From NCBI RefSeq assembly GCF_029894165.1, contig NZ_JARXXU010000001.1, positions 62,001-126,000 of the forward strand: a stretch of DNA of 64,000 nt, in the 5' to 3' direction. Made by a program: the position numbers and the translations under genes. This stretch comes from Aurantimicrobium minutum. GTDB taxonomy: Bacteria > Actinomycetota > Actinomycetes > Actinomycetales > Microbacteriaceae. The notes below the pieces were generated by a model. That model did no database searches, was not told the origin of the DNA, and worked only from the letters and a program-made list of their open reading frames with translations. Positions 1 through 9,085 of the stretch are shown piece after piece (positions within the stretch are counted from its first letter, which is position 1; every line of letters begins with the position of its first letter).

Positions 1-967
1 CCACGTGCGCGAGCCGGAAATCAGGAACATCGGGAACAAAAAGATCAATACCTGGGGCTACCGGCTGTGCCTCGAGCAAGGGGACCGGCACAACTGCATC
101 GCTGACAACTGACAGCAGTTCTGGCACATCCACATGCTTCGTGGTGAGACCCCCGCGCAGCACATTGTCACTGGCCGCCATGAGTTCAATCCCGAGGCCA
201 CGAATATAGGCGTGCATATTTCCCGCGGGCAAATAGAGTGCCTGACCTCGCGTGAGAGTTACACGGTTCAACAGCAAGGCAACAATAACGCCCGGGTCCC
301 CCGGGTAGTCCGTGCTGAGCTCAATGAGCAGGTCATCTTTCAGCACGCGCCCCGCCACGGCAACCTCAGCAACGAGGGCGACAGCGTTATCGCCTGACAG
401 CGCCCACTCCAAAGCCCACCGAATGGCATTCTCCCCATGGGCAACAAGTTGCTCCGTGAACTCCACAATTGCGGAGGTGGAGTGGCACGCCTGAGTGTTG
501 GCCTGTGCAAGAAGTTCCAGGTTGGTGAGTGTGTCTTCGAGTGGCCGAAAACCACATAACGCTTCGAATGTGTCCGAGAGCGCGAAGATGAGCTCCGGTT
601 TGTGTGCATCATCCCGGTAGTTACGGTGGGGAGCATCGAGAGGAATACCCACCGCGTTCTCGCGGGCAAAACCTTCTCGGGCTTGCTCAGGCGAGGGATG
701 AGCTTGGATCGAGAGTGGGTGAGCAGCGGCCAGAATCTTGAGGAGATGGGGCAGGGGCTGCTGGTCCGTTTGGGAAAGATATTCCGCGATAGTGCGTGCA
801 CCACCGGCAGATTCTGGCTCCACAATCTGCGTAGGAGAACCGGGATGGGTTCCCAGCCACAGCTCTGCTTCCGGCTTGCCAGAAGGTGTCAGACCTCGCA
901 GGGTCGCAATGTCTGTCAGAGAACCCCAGGCATAGTCTCTCGGGGAGTTATCGACACGAATCATCAC
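1..967 (-). CDS. manA: Mannose-6-phosphate isomerase, type I (partial)
   Basis: Interconverts fructose-6-phosphate and mannose-6-phosphate in the cytosol, the entry to GDP-mannose; manC lies at 19.7-20.8 kb. The reading frame stays open to the window edge, so the C-terminus is missing. Visible type I PMI marks are DYAWGS near the N-terminus, the zinc-site segments PLSIQAHPS and HKPELIFAL, and a later stretch with YLPAGNMHAY, SDNVLRGGLT and TKHVD. The start is GTG 967 or ATG 964. GTG 967 is favoured because a TAGGCT -10 hexamer on this strand (980-975) ends 7 nt before it, which fits a leaderless mRNA. The gene is divergent from the acyl-CoA dehydrogenase, with only about 18 bp between them. 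Confidence 0.9.
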   Translation of the reverse strand, partial: MMIRVDNSPRDYAWGSLTDIATLRGLTPSGKPEAELWLGTHPGSPTQIVEPESAGGARTIAEYLSQTDQQPLPHLLKILAAAHPLSIQAHPSPEQAREGFARENAVGIPLDAPHRNYRDDAHKPELIFALSDTFEALCGFRPLEDTLTNLELLAQANTQACHSTSAIVEFTEQLVAHGENAIRWALEWALSGDNAVALVAEVAVAGRVLKDDLLIELSTDYPGDPGVIVALLLNRVTLTRGQALYLPAGNMHAYIRGLGIELMAASDNVLRGGLTTKHVDVPELLSVVSDAVVPVPLLEAQPVAPGIDLFVPDVPDFRLAHV

Positions 968-972
968 GAGGA

Positions 973-981
973 TTAGCCTAG
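973..981. promoter_or_regulatory. Shared symmetric -10 element for manA and the acyl-CoA dehydrogenase
   Basis: The sequence TTAGCCTAG reads TAGCCT on the plus strand (974-979, 6 nt before ATG 986) and TAGGCT on the minus strand (980-975, 7 nt before GTG 967). Both spacings put the transcription start at the start codon. One small dyad could therefore serve as the -10 for two leaderless divergent genes. No convincing -35 was identified on either side. This is an inference from spacing only. Confidence 0.55.
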
Positions 982-985
982 CCAC

Positions 986-2164
986 ATGACCTTTGAGAGC
1001 CTGCCTTCTGACTTCTTCCAGCTTGAGGCGAGTCTGCCCGAACATCAGCTCGCCAAATTGATGGAGTTGCGCCACTATCTCGAGACCGAGATCAAACCTG
1101 TTCTCACCGATCACTGGGATCGTGCAGAGTTCCCCCAGGCCCTCGTGAAGGGCCTCGCCGACACCGGGCTGATCGGGATGGCGTGGGAAGAAACGCAGCC
1201 TTTTGAAACCTCAGCGGTTTTCCGCGGGTGGGTGGCGCTGGAGTTGGCCAGAGTTGATGCGAGCGTCGCAACCTATGTGGGCGTGCAAAACGGCCTTGCT
1301 ATGGGCTCCCTCGGTGTCTGCGGTTCCTCAGAGCAACGCGCCTATTGGTTACCCAAACTTTCCTCCGGTGACATCGTGGGATCCTTTGGTCTCACTGAAC
1401 CTCTCTCTGGTTCTGACTCGGCACAAGGCCTTCGGACCACGGCCACCCGTGAGGGGGACGACTGGGTACTCTCCGGGGAAAAGCGCTGGATTGGAAATGC
1501 CACCTGGGCAGACATCTGCGTGGTGTGGGCAAAAGATACGGCAGATGGACAGGTGAAGGGCTTTATTGTCCCCACCGATTCTGAGGGTTTTGTCGCGACC
1601 AAGATTGAACGGAAGCAGTCACTGCGGATCGTGCAAAACGCTGACATCACTCTGACGAAAGTCCGTGTTCCTGAGGCGAACCGTTTACAGAACGCCAACT
1701 CCTTTGCTGATACAGCCACCGTGCTTCGCCTCACCCGCGCTGAAGTGGCGTGGGCGGCAGTGGGCATTGCAGTTGGTGCTTATGAAGCCGCCCTTGCATA
1801 CGCCAAGGAACGTATCCAGTTCGGCAAGCCCATTGCTTCTCACCAGATGGTCCAGGACTTGTTGGTCAAGAGCTTGGGCAACATCACGTCCAGCCTGAGC
1901 TTGGTCTTAGAAACCTCCCGGATGCAAGATGCCGGCAAACTCAAGGACGAGCATGCCTCGCTGGCCAAAGCTGTCGCCACCTCCCGCATGCGTGAATCGG
2001 TTGCGTGGTGTAGAGAGATTCTGGGCGGGAACGGAATCGTGCTCGATTATGACGTGGCACGCTTCTTCGCAGACGCAGAAGCGATCTATAGCTATGAGGG
2101 AACTCGCGAGATGAACACCCTCATTGTGGGCAGGGCCATCACAGGTCACGCCGCATTCGTCTAG
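986..2164 (+). CDS. Acyl-CoA dehydrogenase, glutaryl-CoA dehydrogenase-like
   Basis: An FAD-dependent acyl-CoA dehydrogenase of 392 residues, full length for the family. It carries the FAD/substrate signature FGLTEPLSGSDSAQG around residues 132-146, ERIQFGKPI around 273, and the C-terminal GGNGIVLDYDVARFFADAE followed by YEGTREMN. The Glu in YEGT is the expected catalytic base. The overall style (QNGLAMGSLG, the TREMNTLIVGRAITG end) resembles glutaryl-CoA dehydrogenases, but neither substrate nor decarboxylase activity can be read from sequence alone. It starts without a Shine-Dalgarno, 6 nt after TAGCCT, so it is probably leaderless. Its TAG stop forms part of the -10 of the next gene. Confidence 0.85.
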   Translation: MTFESLPSDFFQLEASLPEHQLAKLMELRHYLETEIKPVLTDHWDRAEFPQALVKGLADTGLIGMAWEETQPFETSAVFRGWVALELARVDASVATYVGVQNGLAMGSLGVCGSSEQRAYWLPKLSSGDIVGSFGLTEPLSGSDSAQGLRTTATREGDDWVLSGEKRWIGNATWADICVVWAKDTADGQVKGFIVPTDSEGFVATKIERKQSLRIVQNADITLTKVRVPEANRLQNANSFADTATVLRLTRAEVAWAAVGIAVGAYEAALAYAKERIQFGKPIASHQMVQDLLVKSLGNITSSLSLVLETSRMQDAGKLKDEHASLAKAVATSRMRESVAWCREILGGNGIVLDYDVARFFADAEAIYSYEGTREMNTLIVGRAITGHAAFV

Positions 2165-2167
2165 CCT
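2162..2167 (+). promoter_or_regulatory. -10 hexamer TAGCCT for leaderless gene at 2174
   Basis: TAGCCT ends 6 nt before ATG 2174 and overlaps the TAG stop codon of the upstream acyl-CoA dehydrogenase. There is no Shine-Dalgarno in the remaining 6 nt, so a leaderless mRNA is inferred. Confidence 0.5.
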
Positions 2168-2173
2168 TGATAC

Positions 2174-3487
2174 ATGCCCGCCGCAGAATATAGAAAAGCA
2201 AAGACCGGCCTTGCCGTTGTCACGCTCTTTCTGCTGTTCGCGGGGGAAGCAGTTCGAAGTGCTGTGGGATGGATTCCTTTTGGCATTCTGACCGTTCTCG
2301 TGGCACTCACCTACGTGGTGATTATCGTGAAACAGCGCGCCAGAATTCGCTGGCGAAGCACACCCTTGTGGCTGGCACTCTTCGTTGCGCTGGCTGTTCT
2401 CTCGGTCAGCTGGGCTTACTCCCCTGCCGACACAGCGCTGACCCTTGTGCCATTCATCTTGGTTACGGTGGGGGCTTGTGGAATCGTCGTGACGCTCCCC
2501 TGGACTGACATCGTGCGCGCCCTCGGAACAACACTGCGCTGGATTCTGGCCGCGTCACTTCTGTTCGAACTGTGGGTGTCAGTCTTTGTTGGCCACGCCA
2601 TCTATCCGGTTTATGTTGATACCACAGTCGGCAAGATTCCTGCCGTGTACCAGTGGAGCCGCAATCTCTTGTTTGAGGGTGGCCCCATCCAAGGCATCGT
2701 GGGCAACCGCAACCAGTTGGGCTTCATCGCCGTGATCGCCCTCATCATCTTCTGCGTGCAATTGGCGGACAAAACCGTCTGGCGCAGTTGGGGAATCATT
2801 TGGGTTGGAATTGCGGGATTAACACTGCTGCTGACCCGCTCGGCAACGGACCTGCTCGCTCTCCTCGGTGTGGCAATTGTGCTTCTCTTTGCGCTCTGGA
2901 TGAGACGGGTTTCACCGGGTAAACGGAAACCTGTTTATGCCATCGCCCTTGTGCTGGCAATTGTGGGAGCGGCCCTCGTGACCGTCGCACGTCCAGCACT
3001 CCTAGGAGTGCTGGGGAAGAGTGAAGATCTCACCGGTCGCCTCGATATCTGGGCATCAGTCACTGCTTTGGCCGAACAGCGACCAGTTGCGGGGTGGGGA
3101 TGGCTGAGTCCCTGGGTTCCGTGGCTTGAGCCGTTCAACGACTTGGCGGTGTATCACGGTGTCCACTACCTCCAAGCACACAACATGTGGCTCGACATTT
3201 GGCTTCAGCTCGGAGTCCTCGGCGTTATTGCGCTGGCACTGACCATGCTGAGTTTGATGTGGCGTTCGTGGTTTATTGCCATCGATCGACCCCGGTGGGA
3301 CCTAATCGACACTCGTCCCTACACAGCACACTCCCTCCTGCCCCTGTTGATCACAACCGCTCTCGTTGTGCAGAGCTTTGCTGAAAGTCAGCTCGTCATT
3401 CAGTCAGGCTGGGCGCTTGTTGTCGTTCTGTCGCTGACGGTAAAAGTGCCCGCACGCATTCACCGCGCACCCACTCACGCGAGTTAA
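2174..3487 (+). CDS. O-antigen ligase/polymerase-like membrane protein, copy 1
   Basis: A polytopic membrane protein of 437 residues with about ten hydrophobic segments. The layout fits the Wzy/WaaL (O-antigen ligase) family, which joins or polymerises lipid-linked glycans on the outer face of the membrane. The family-like segment GNRNQLGF (about residue 177) and a long loop with GWGWLSPW and AHNMWLDIWLQLG (about residues 315-355) are visible. The adjacent gene has matching landmarks and is a tandem paralogue. Nearby LCP, GtrA and sugar-transferase genes suggest a role in a cell-wall glycopolymer or exopolysaccharide, but the substrate is unknown. Confidence 0.7.
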   Translation: MPAAEYRKAKTGLAVVTLFLLFAGEAVRSAVGWIPFGILTVLVALTYVVIIVKQRARIRWRSTPLWLALFVALAVLSVSWAYSPADTALTLVPFILVTVGACGIVVTLPWTDIVRALGTTLRWILAASLLFELWVSVFVGHAIYPVYVDTTVGKIPAVYQWSRNLLFEGGPIQGIVGNRNQLGFIAVIALIIFCVQLADKTVWRSWGIIWVGIAGLTLLLTRSATDLLALLGVAIVLLFALWMRRVSPGKRKPVYAIALVLAIVGAALVTVARPALLGVLGKSEDLTGRLDIWASVTALAEQRPVAGWGWLSPWVPWLEPFNDLAVYHGVHYLQAHNMWLDIWLQLGVLGVIALALTMLSLMWRSWFIAIDRPRWDLIDTRPYTAHSLLPLLITTALVVQSFAESQLVIQSGWALVVVLSLTVKVPARIHRAPTHAS

Positions 3488-3491
3488 CCTC

Positions 3492-4760
3492 ATGACTCAG
3501 ACTCATCCCCTGGCAGAGGCGGCTTACGCGTTCTTTTCCCATGCACGATTTGCTCGTGCGCTGAGTCTGATCACCATCGGGTCTGCGTTAGGGGCGCAGA
3601 TGTTGCGTTCTCTGCTGGGGCCTGCCGGACTGAGTGCAGTATTCATTGCGGAACTGCTGCTCACTGCCGCGATGCTCCTCGCGCGGCGCCGAGTAGTGAA
3701 GTGGAGTGTGTTCATTCCGGTTTCTCTCGCCGTGTTCCTGGGCTGGCTGGTCCTCAGCTCTGTCTGGACCTACTACCCCAAAGCGAGCATTGCGGGCATC
3801 AGTTCACAGCTCACCTTCACTGCTCTCGCGCTCGGGGTTGCTGCAACCCGGGACACCATTCAGATTGTCCGTGCTGTCGGTGATGTGCTCCGCGTTTTCC
3901 TTGCCGCCTCACTGGTTCTGGAGATTTTCTCTGGGGTTCTGATTGATACTCCGATTGCCTTCCTCGGCATCATAGGGAATCTCATGAACGGCAACGGTAT
4001 CCAAGGCATTTTTGGTTCGAGGAACGCGCTCTCCGTCATTGCCTTGATTGCATTAATTACGTTCTTTATTGAATGGCGAACAAAATCTGTCACCCGGGAA
4101 CTGTCCATTTGGTCAATGCTGGGTGCCGCGGTGTGCCTCTATCTTGGCTCCTCACCGGTCGGTCTCGTCACACTGCTGGGCGTTGGATTCGTCGCTGTGC
4201 TGCTCTTCATTTTGCGCACGATGGAACCTGCTGCTCGACGAGGCGCCGAAATTGGTGTGGGGATTGCAGGTGTCCTTGCGGTCATCGCTGTGTGGGTATT
4301 CCGAGGCAGTGTCCTGGAAGCTCTGAGCAACTCAGGCCCACTCCAATATCGCCTCGCCCTCTGGTCAGAGGAATGGCGCTTGGCCACCATGAAGTTCTTG
4401 GATGGGTGGGGCTGGACGGGTTTGTGGCCACGCAAGACTCAGCCCTTCACCGTGATGAACTCCGGCAGTGGCGACGTGCACTATTCCGGTCTCAATATCT
4501 TCCTCGACACCTGGCTCCAACTGGGGCTCGTTGGCCTCGTGCTGCTGCTTATGTTGCTGGGGATAGCATTCACCCGCAGCTGGGCATTGGCCACTGCAAA
4601 AAAGAGCGAAATCTATCTGTGGGCTCCACTCGTACTGAGCACACTACTTATTTCTGGCCTGGCCGAAAGTAACGCCCTGACCGAGTGGGGCTGGTTCTTT
4701 GTCGTCCTCATCGTGGCCCGCACCTCAGCCGAGCTGAGCTGGCGTCGCACGAAAGACTAG
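3492..4760 (+). CDS. O-antigen ligase/polymerase-like membrane protein, copy 2
   Basis: A 422-residue polytopic membrane protein, paralogous to the preceding gene. It has the parallel landmark GSRNALSVIA and the loop WGWTGLWPRKTQ followed by SGLNIFLDTWLQLG. It starts 4 bp after the stop of copy 1 with no clear Shine-Dalgarno, so it is probably translated by coupling. It belongs to the Wzy/WaaL-like class that acts on lipid-linked sugars in the cell envelope. Divergence between the copies is high, so they may handle different acceptors. It converges on the LCP gene with a 14 bp gap and no terminator hairpin. Confidence 0.68.
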   Translation: MTQTHPLAEAAYAFFSHARFARALSLITIGSALGAQMLRSLLGPAGLSAVFIAELLLTAAMLLARRRVVKWSVFIPVSLAVFLGWLVLSSVWTYYPKASIAGISSQLTFTALALGVAATRDTIQIVRAVGDVLRVFLAASLVLEIFSGVLIDTPIAFLGIIGNLMNGNGIQGIFGSRNALSVIALIALITFFIEWRTKSVTRELSIWSMLGAAVCLYLGSSPVGLVTLLGVGFVAVLLFILRTMEPAARRGAEIGVGIAGVLAVIAVWVFRGSVLEALSNSGPLQYRLALWSEEWRLATMKFLDGWGWTGLWPRKTQPFTVMNSGSGDVHYSGLNIFLDTWLQLGLVGLVLLLMLLGIAFTRSWALATAKKSEIYLWAPLVLSTLLISGLAESNALTEWGWFFVVLIVARTSAELSWRRTKD

Positions 4761-4774
4761 GCAGTCGTTCAGAA

Positions 4775-6157
4775 CTACGGAGTAGGTGACTCAGTTGGCT
4801 CAGGGGGGTGAATCACTGAGTTAATGTATGCCTGGATACTGGCAAAGTCAGGGAACTCTGTATCAACCGGGAAAGGCTCAAAATACGGCGTCAACTCGAT
4901 GTGGGTAATCGGGAGCTCTTTTGTCTTGAGACCTAAGTCAACGAAATAACCCAACATCGACTGAGGAATATCTGTCTTCACGACCTGCGTGCCGGCAGCT
5001 GCAATTTCTTGGAACTTGCTCAAAACGTTCGCGGGGTTCATCTGGCGGAGCAGAGCCTCCTGCACCTGCTGCTGACGAGCCATGCGGTCGTAGTCACCGG
5101 TTCCACTCCAGCGTGAGCGCATGTACATCATGGCGTGGTAGCCATCCATGTGCTGTGTGCCGATCTCGATCCACTCGCCAACGAGTTCTTCTGGAGTCTC
5201 GGGCTCAGCAATCGCGATGCGTTCGGTCACGTCGATGGTGACGCCACCGAGTGAATCAATGAGGTTCTGGAGGCCCTGCATATCGATCAGAACGTAGTAC
5301 TGAATCTCCAGGCCTGTGATGGCCTCTGCGGCATCGCGCATGGCTTCAATACCGGGTGAGCTGCCGTTAGCTGCAGCATCAGGATAGAGATCGGGGTGAT
5401 CGACTTCTCCTGCAACATAGACCGTGTTGAGGCAGGCCCAGCGGGTGCAGTATTCCCCTGTTTCTTGGGTGTATCCGTCTGGGTAAATCGCGTGCAAGGG
5501 TGAGTCTTCATTGAACGGGATGTTCTGCAGGTCACGGGGCATACCCACGATGGTCGCTTGACCGGTTTCTGCATTAACACTGACAACTTGTGCGGTGTCG
5601 GGGCGCAAACCATCACGGTCCGCACCCGCATCACCTCCCAAAAGCAAGAAGTTGTATTGGCCGTCAACGGGTGGCTGGCTAGGCCCAGCGACGAAGATCT
5701 TGCCCAAGGCACTGTTGAGACTGCCGGTGATACTCGCTGCATAGGCGGCCCCACCGGAGATGAGCACCATCATGACCACGGTGACAGAAGCCACCCACCA
5801 GCGTGCACGGGGGCCGGTCTTGATAATACGAACCAAGCGCAACGTGTCAATGGTGAGAATCAACCACAGCACGGCATAGAAATAGAGCCCGATCTGGATC
5901 ACAAAAAGTGACGGACCCCAGGTGCCGAGGAAGAACACTGCGGTGGGCCAGAGCATCCCAATCAGCAGGGTCAGAACGAGGAAACCCACCAGGACGAGTG
6001 TGGCCCCGATCCCGATTTTGCCCAGGCGCTTGTTCCCGGCCAGCACCTGCACGGATCCGGGAAGAATGAAGTTGAGGACAACCAACCACCAGGCGCGGGT
6101 GGTCATGACCTTAGGCGAGCTGGTGTCGGGATACCTCAGGGGGCTCGTCTGACTCAT
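4775..6157 (-). CDS. LytR-CpsA-Psr (LCP) family glycopolymer ligase
   Basis: LCP proteins transfer lipid-linked glycopolymers (teichoic or teichuronic acid, arabinogalactan, capsule) to peptidoglycan outside the membrane. The 460-residue product has about four N-terminal hydrophobic segments (roughly residues 22-150), more than the usual single anchor. The LCP domain follows, with [27 protein letters not shown], and the late Arg-rich [18 protein letters not shown]. These carry the Asp/Arg residues expected to bind the polyprenyl pyrophosphate. The tail is Pro/Thr/Ser-rich. Its start overlaps the stop of purE (ATGA), so it is last in a purK-purE-LCP transcription unit. Confidence 0.88.
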   Translation of the reverse strand: MSQTSPLRYPDTSSPKVMTTRAWWLVVLNFILPGSVQVLAGNKRLGKIGIGATLVLVGFLVLTLLIGMLWPTAVFFLGTWGPSLFVIQIGLYFYAVLWLILTIDTLRLVRIIKTGPRARWWVASVTVVMMVLISGGAAYAASITGSLNSALGKIFVAGPSQPPVDGQYNFLLLGGDAGADRDGLRPDTAQVVSVNAETGQATIVGMPRDLQNIPFNEDSPLHAIYPDGYTQETGEYCTRWACLNTVYVAGEVDHPDLYPDAAANGSSPGIEAMRDAAEAITGLEIQYYVLIDMQGLQNLIDSLGGVTIDVTERIAIAEPETPEELVGEWIEIGTQHMDGYHAMMYMRSRWSGTGDYDRMARQQQVQEALLRQMNPANVLSKFQEIAAAGTQVVKTDIPQSMLGYFVDLGLKTKELPITHIELTPYFEPFPVDTEFPDFASIQAYINSVIHPPEPTESPTP

Positions 6158-6654
6158 AGCTGAGACTTGAGCGCCTTGTTCTTTTCTTCGACCAGGTCAG
6201 CAAGGCCGGAAGCATACGCTTCCACAGCTGTGAGCAACTCAGGGTTGCTGGTAGCAAGAATCTTGACAGCAAGAAGGGCAGCATTGGTTGCCCCGCCGAT
6301 GGAAACAGTGGCGACGGGAACGCCGGCTGGCATCTGCACGATCGACAGCAGAGAATCCAAACCATCGAGTTTGGCCAGAGGCACAGGAACACCCACGACA
6401 GGAAGGGGGGTCACACTGGCGAGCATGCCCGGTAGGTGTGCGGCTCCACCTGCACCGGCAATGATGACTTTGAGGCCACGGCCAGCTGCAGCCTTACCGA
6501 ACGCAATCATCTTCTCGGGGGTGCGGTGCGCAGAAAGCACCTCCACCTCGAAGGGGATGCCAAAGTCGTTAAGCACATTGGCGGCCGAGCTCATGACGGT
6601 CCAGTCAGAGTCAGAGCCCATTACAACGGCGACGAGAGGGTGCGTTTCAGCCAT
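6154..6654 (-). CDS. purE: N5-carboxyaminoimidazole ribonucleotide mutase
   Basis: Class I PurE moves the carboxyl group of N5-CAIR to give CAIR in purine synthesis, acting after PurK. At 166 residues it is the normal size. It shows the N-terminal [10 protein letters not shown] phosphate-binding segment, the SAHRTPEKM motif with the catalytic His, and [12 protein letters not shown]. It lies just downstream of purK on the same strand. It also has its own candidate leaderless promoter, TAGCCT (6666-6661 on this strand), 6 nt before ATG 6654. It overlaps the LCP gene by 4 nt. Confidence 0.95.
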   Translation of the reverse strand: MAETHPLVAVVMGSDSDWTVMSSAANVLNDFGIPFEVEVLSAHRTPEKMIAFGKAAAGRGLKVIIAGAGGAAHLPGMLASVTPLPVVGVPVPLAKLDGLDSLLSIVQMPAGVPVATVSIGGATNAALLAVKILATSNPELLTAVEAYASGLADLVEEKNKALKSQL

Positions 6655-6660
6655 TGTTCA

Positions 6661-6666
6661 AGGCTA
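6661..6666 (-). promoter_or_regulatory. -10 hexamer TAGCCT for leaderless purE
   Basis: On the minus strand TAGCCT is followed by TGAACA and then ATG of purE, a 6 nt spacer. It lies in the short purK-purE gap, so purE and the LCP gene could be transcribed separately from purK. Confidence 0.5.
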
Positions 6667-6670
6667 GGGC

Positions 6671-7798
6671 TCAGACCTGAAAGAATCCTGCTGCGCCACG
6701 CGCCTGATAGGCAACCTCGGGAAGATCATCTCCGCTGACGTTGACGTGGCCCACCTTGCGGCCAGGTCGGGGCTCTTTGCCATAGGTGTGAATCTTGGCG
6801 GTGGGGTGGTCTGCCATGGCATGTGCAAAAGGTGCCAACATATCGCCCGAGGACGGGCCTCCCAAGATGTTCACCATCACCGTAAACGGTGCAGTCAATC
6901 CGGTTGCCCCCAGTGGCAGATCCAACACAGCACGCAAGTGCTGCTCGAACTGGCTCGTCGTGCTGCCATCTTGGGTCCAGTGACCTGAATTGTGGGGACG
7001 CATCGCCAACTCGTTGACCAGGATGCGGTCATCGGTGGTTTCAAAGAGTTCCACGGCCATCACGCCGGTGACCTGAAGTTCTGCAGCAATCTGTGTGGCA
7101 ATAGAGCCAGCTATGTCGGCGATCTTGCCCTGCGAGTGCGGCGCAGGAGCAATCACTTCACTGCAGACCCCATCGGTTTGGATACTCTCCACGACAGGCC
7201 ACAACGCAATCTCACCACTGGGGCGTCGGGCGATGAGTTGGGAGAGTTCACGGCGGAATTCCACGAATTCTTCCACCAGCAACGATTCGCCAGGGGCAAG
7301 TAGCTCAAGCCAGTCGGCAACCTCGGCAGCGCTCGTGATGACACGGACACCTTTGCCGTCATAGCCGCCGCGTGCAGTTTTAGCCACGGCGCGGCCACCC
7401 CACTCGGCGAGGAATTCGTCGACATGTGCAGCTGTGGATGCCTGCATCCAACCAGGAACCGGGACCCCCAAGTTTCCGAGGCGTTCACGCATGCGCAACT
7501 TATCTTGGGCAAACTCAAGAGCATGGGGACCTGGCTGCACCGAGTAGCCACGCTGAATCAGTTCAGCGAGAACATGTGCGGGGACGTGTTCGTGGTCGAA
7601 AGTGATGACGTCGCAACCCTGGGCAAAAGCCAGAACGGTCTCCACATCGGTGTAGTCACCGACCTGCGTGGCAGCGATCTGGGCAGACGAACCGTCGTTC
7701 TCAGCCAGTACCCGGATTTCTAGACCAAGATTAATGGCAGGGGGAACCATCATGCGGGCTAATTGGCCGCCACCTATTACGCCAACTACAGTTGTCAA
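6671..7798 (-). CDS. purK: 5-(carboxyamino)imidazole ribonucleotide synthase
   Basis: An ATP-grasp enzyme that makes N5-CAIR from AIR, bicarbonate and ATP, feeding PurE next door. About 375 residues. It starts VVGVIGGGQLARM, then the ATP-grasp segments AKTARGGYDGKGVRV and LLVEEFVEFRREL, and VNELAMRPHNSGHWTQDG. I chose TTG 7798 (TTG ACA ACT GTA), because family proteins begin just before the GGGQL motif. An in-frame ATG at 7858 would add 20 residues unlike the family and would overlap the divergent gtrA start. The start remains uncertain. Confidence 0.9.
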   Translation of the reverse strand: MTTVVGVIGGGQLARMMVPPAINLGLEIRVLAENDGSSAQIAATQVGDYTDVETVLAFAQGCDVITFDHEHVPAHVLAELIQRGYSVQPGPHALEFAQDKLRMRERLGNLGVPVPGWMQASTAAHVDEFLAEWGGRAVAKTARGGYDGKGVRVITSAAEVADWLELLAPGESLLVEEFVEFRRELSQLIARRPSGEIALWPVVESIQTDGVCSEVIAPAPHSQGKIADIAGSIATQIAAELQVTGVMAVELFETTDDRILVNELAMRPHNSGHWTQDGSTTSQFEQHLRAVLDLPLGATGLTAPFTVMVNILGGPSSGDMLAPFAHAMADHPTAKIHTYGKEPRPGRKVGHVNVSGDDLPEVAYQARGAAGFFQV

Positions 7799-7856
7799 CG
7801 GCTCATCTTTCGCGTGGTTGAACGGGTTTGATAGTGCACAACACCGGGAGAGAAAC

Positions 7857-8339
7857 ATGACAGCTACGGAGCGAGAGATCGCAACCGAGGCTTCCCCGAG
7901 CCTGTTTACACGCTTGCGCCGTGGCCTGTTGGGCTACTTCGTCAAGTTTGGACTGGTCGGTTTAGTCGGCTTAGTTGTCGACGTTTCTCTCTTTAATCTA
8001 CTCTCCCTCGGTGCACTCGGAGTTGGCTGGTGGTCTGATCCGATCGGGGCAAAGTTCATTTCTACGTCAGTGGCCATCGCGGTCAACTGGCTGGGTAACC
8101 GGTATTGGACATTCCGCCGAGATAAGCGCAGTGATGTAGTCCGCGAGTTGGTGGAGTTTGTTCTCGCCTCCGTCGCCGGCATGCTCGTCACCCTGGCCAC
8201 GCTGTGGTTCACCCACTACGTGCTGGGGTTTGACAGCCTCTTGGCCGACAACATTTCTGGAAACATTATTGGTCTGGGACTGGGCACCTTGGTCCGTTTT
8301 GCGCTGTATCGCTGGTGGGTGTGGAACACCAAACGATGA
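7857..8339 (+). CDS. GtrA family membrane protein
   Basis: A 160-residue protein with four hydrophobic segments and the GtrA fold, from FVKFGLVGLVGLVVDVSLF near the N-terminus to RFALYRWWVW at the end. GtrA-like proteins are thought to help flip polyprenyl-phosphate sugars across the membrane. Starting at ATG 7857 places GGGAGAG 6 nt upstream as Shine-Dalgarno. A longer in-frame start at 7668 would run back through purK and is unlikely. The stop overlaps the start of the glycosyltransferase (ATGA), which would make the sugar carrier this protein may flip. Confidence 0.85.
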   Translation: MTATEREIATEASPSLFTRLRRGLLGYFVKFGLVGLVGLVVDVSLFNLLSLGALGVGWWSDPIGAKFISTSVAIAVNWLGNRYWTFRRDKRSDVVRELVEFVLASVAGMLVTLATLWFTHYVLGFDSLLADNISGNIIGLGLGTLVRFALYRWWVWNTKR

Positions 8340-9085
8340 GCAGTCTTGTCATCATTCCGACCTATAACGAAGTGCTCAACATCACTTCGGCCGTGAGCGC
8401 TGTTCGCTCTGCCGTTCCGGCAGCGAACGTGCTCATCGTGGACGATAATTCTCCCGATGGCACCGGAGCCACTGCGGATTCCCTGGCAGCTGGCGACCCT
8501 TTCGTGCATGTTCTGCACCGTCCCGCAAAGAGTGGCCTCGGCGACGCCTACCTGGCCGGGTTCGCCTGGGGCATGGAACGCGGCTTTGAAATCCTGGTCG
8601 AAATGGATGCCGATGGCTCCCACCCCGCTGATCGACTCGATGCTCTCATCGGCGCCGTATCTGCCCCCACCCTCCCGGGAGCTCACTACCCAGGCCTGGC
8701 CATCGGGTCACGCTGGGTAAAGGGAGGCTCAGTGGTGAACTGGCCTGCACATCGGCTATTCCTCAGCCGCGGAGCGAACTGGTACACCCGCGCCATGCTT
8801 GGTATCCAGGTACAAGATTCCACGGCGGGCTTTCGCGCATTTCGCACCGAAGTGCTGCAGAACATTCACCTCGACGAGGTAAACTCCCATGGCTACTGCT
8901 TCCAGATTGATCTGACATTACGTGTCCTCGACGCCGGGTACACCGTGGTTGAACTCCCGATTGAGTTCACCGAGCGTGTCACAGGTGAATCCAAGATGAG
9001 CAAAAATATCGTGGTCGAAGCGATGCGCCAGGTGACCAGCTGGGGTTGGCAGCGCCGTTTCGGCGCAAAGCCCACAGCTTCTTAG
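8336..9085 (+). CDS. Polyprenyl-phosphate mannosyltransferase-like GT2 glycosyltransferase
   Basis: A cytosolic family 2 glycosyltransferase of 249 residues, similar to dolichol/polyprenol-phosphate mannose synthase. It begins MSSLVIIPTYNE, has VDDNSPDGTG for nucleotide-sugar binding, the metal-binding MDADGSHP, and STAGFRAF in the acceptor loop. There is no C-terminal membrane domain; the neighbouring GtrA protein probably supplies the membrane partner. ATG 8336 overlaps the gtrA stop by 4 nt, giving translational coupling. Sugar identity (mannose or glucose) is not certain. The 3' end overlaps the PH-domain gene by 4 nt, tail to tail. Confidence 0.88.
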   Translation: MSSLVIIPTYNEVLNITSAVSAVRSAVPAANVLIVDDNSPDGTGATADSLAAGDPFVHVLHRPAKSGLGDAYLAGFAWGMERGFEILVEMDADGSHPADRLDALIGAVSAPTLPGAHYPGLAIGSRWVKGGSVVNWPAHRLFLSRGANWYTRAMLGIQVQDSTAGFRAFRTEVLQNIHLDEVNSHGYCFQIDLTLRVLDAGYTVVELPIEFTERVTGESKMSKNIVVEAMRQVTSWGWQRRFGAKPTAS

